Shown here piece after piece: positions 63,409 to 64,000 of a stretch of DNA of 64,000 nt. The position numbers and the translations under genes were made by a program. Each line of letters begins with the position of its first letter. Position 1 is the stretch's first letter. A model generated the notes under the pieces. The model worked only from the letters and a program-made list of their open reading frames with translations. It ran no database searches and had not been told where the DNA came from. The stretch is from Opisthocomus hoazin (lineage: Eukaryota; Chordata; Aves; Opisthocomiformes; Opisthocomidae): positions 69,112,308-69,176,307 of the forward strand of contig NC_134454.1 of NCBI RefSeq assembly GCF_030867145.1. The letters are read 5' to 3'.

Positions 63409-64000
63409 AACCACCCGGATGTAATAAAGCGGTGACAGGGACCCATGCAATCTGTGGGACTGTACAACAACATTTTAATCCAATATGCATCTACAGTGCA
63501 CCTTTACATTTCAAAATGCTCTGCCAGTTCTGTCTGACTGGCTAGGCAGAGAGAGAGGCTAGCAAGGTCTGCCCATGGATGGGGAATAAGCTGGCTGCAT
63601 AGGAGGCAGCTTTAGTCTGGAAGTCATAAAAGCAAATATGAGCACTTCCTCTGTATATAATAGCACAGATGAGCATGGGAGACAGTGTCCAGCTGCCCTC
63701 ACTTTGCACACTTCATGGAAATACGGACTACCCTAACGTACCCAGTAATTTAATATAAGCCTTTACTTTCATCACCCTTCTGTGACTCACAGGATGAACT
63801 CTAGTACTTGAATTTGTTCCCTCAGAAAGCAGTGAGTGACCAGCCATGCTCAGGAGAAGCACAATGTTGTCACAGCAGGGTGCGACCTAGGCAAATGGGG
63901 ATAACTGTCCTTTCCCAAGCCGTTCCAGCACTTCTTCTTGGATAGCACAGTTCACTGCTGTTTTAAGTTGAGCATGCTTTGAAAGTGCATTGTAGCCCTT

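Larger units (their letters stand above)
14752..64000 (-). other. RAB3C: RAB3C gene, 3' portion (gene body)
   Basis: Two minus-strand exons of a RAB3 GTPase define this gene; transcription runs from high to low coordinates. The visible protein covers roughly the last 103 residues of a protein that is about 227 residues long in mammals. The effector/switch half (P-loop, switch I, the DTAGQ switch II and the region up to the DW before exon 4) is not in the window, so at least 35.7 kb of the preceding intron is included. Large introns are typical of RAB3C, which is very long in mammals. RAB3 proteins cycle GTP on secretory and synaptic vesicles and bind effectors such as rabphilin and RIM. Assignment to RAB3C rather than RAB3A, B or D rests on the tail composition (ETDP, KQNTRLK, TPPP, QPNCGC), which matches RAB3C best; RAB3A has a different tail ending in CAC and RAB3B ends in CSC. 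Confidence 0.93.
28328..64000 (-). other. RAB3C: RAB3C upstream intron (partial, at least 35.7 kb)
   Basis: All sequence from the NKCD exon to the right edge lies upstream of that exon in the gene. I looked for the preceding RAB3 exon, which should encode ERYRTITTAYYRG and end in the DW codon split, and did not see it, so this is intron at least to the window end unless that exon was missed. CR1 copies occur at 41.8, 46.7, 47.2, 49.4 and 54.5 kb, a TG-rich array at 33.07 kb, an AT-rich block at 38.5 kb and GC-richer islands at 60.2 and 61.5 kb. The stretches 28.4-32.4, 33.3-38.4, 38.8-41.7, 42.5-46.7, 50.2-54.4 and 55.5-60.1 kb show nothing I can name apart from homopolymer runs (T at 30194-30208 and 50574-50585, A at 44445-44458 and 54463-54476). 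Confidence 0.75.

Noticed and set aside
28400..64000. Preceding RAB3C exon (ERYRTITTAYYRG region)
   Set aside because: Looked for by eye on the minus strand and not found. A short exon could be missed, but nothing supports one here.
1..64000. CRISPR array, phage, operon or toxin-antitoxin system
   Set aside because: Nothing resembling regularly spaced repeats or prokaryotic gene organisation occurs; the DNA is vertebrate.

Overview
This window is vertebrate, and almost certainly avian, nuclear DNA. It is AT-rich and gene-poor, has no operon-like packing, and carries many chicken-repeat-1 (CR1) LINE copies of different ages, several ending in the CR1 3' signature of short ATTCTATG / ATTCTGTG units. 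The only gene I can support is the 3' part of RAB3C, on the minus strand. RAB3C is a RAB3-family small GTPase of synaptic and secretory vesicles. Two coding exons with good splice sites and compatible phase are present: a 125-nt internal exon (28203-28327) carrying the NKCD guanine-binding motif, and the terminal coding exon (14752-14939) carrying the SAK motif and the C-terminal CGC prenylation motif. Earlier exons were not found by eye and should lie beyond base 64000. In mammals RAB3C and PDE4D are convergent neighbours, and that block corresponds to the bird Z chromosome. A Z-linked origin is therefore likely, but this is inference, and no PDE4D exon was recognised.

Layout. 1-205 is a CpG-dense edge. 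206-13531 is downstream flank or possible long 3' UTR without a recognisable gene; it holds a degraded minus-strand CR1 tail near 11.8 kb, a G-quadruplex-type G run near 9.94 kb and a CAAA tract near 7.54 kb. 13532-14751 is the proximal 3' UTR with candidate poly(A) signals. 14752-14939 is the last RAB3C exon. 14940-28202 is a 13.3-kb intron with a 1.5-kb CR1 that retains reverse transcriptase motifs plus older CR1 pieces. 28203-28327 is the NKCD exon. 28328-64000 is at least 35.7 kb of intron with five more CR1 insertions, an AT-rich block at 38.5 kb, and two GC-richer islands at 60.2 kb and 61.5 kb that look exon-like or like conserved noncoding elements.

No prokaryote-type system, CRISPR array, toxin or viral gene cluster was seen. 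The most interesting observations are: (i) a 46-bp filler inside the 49.4-kb CR1, containing an 18-bp palindrome and a 19-bp exact match to a site 2.2 kb away; (ii) two related CR1 copies sharing a 1-bp deletion, one of which regained an open frame through a second, 5-bp deletion; (iii) inverted CR1s flanking the 125-nt RAB3C exon, which could favour back-splicing; (iv) a Ser/Pro-to-Phe difference in RAB3C just after the NKCD loop; and (v) the exon-like island at 60.2 kb.
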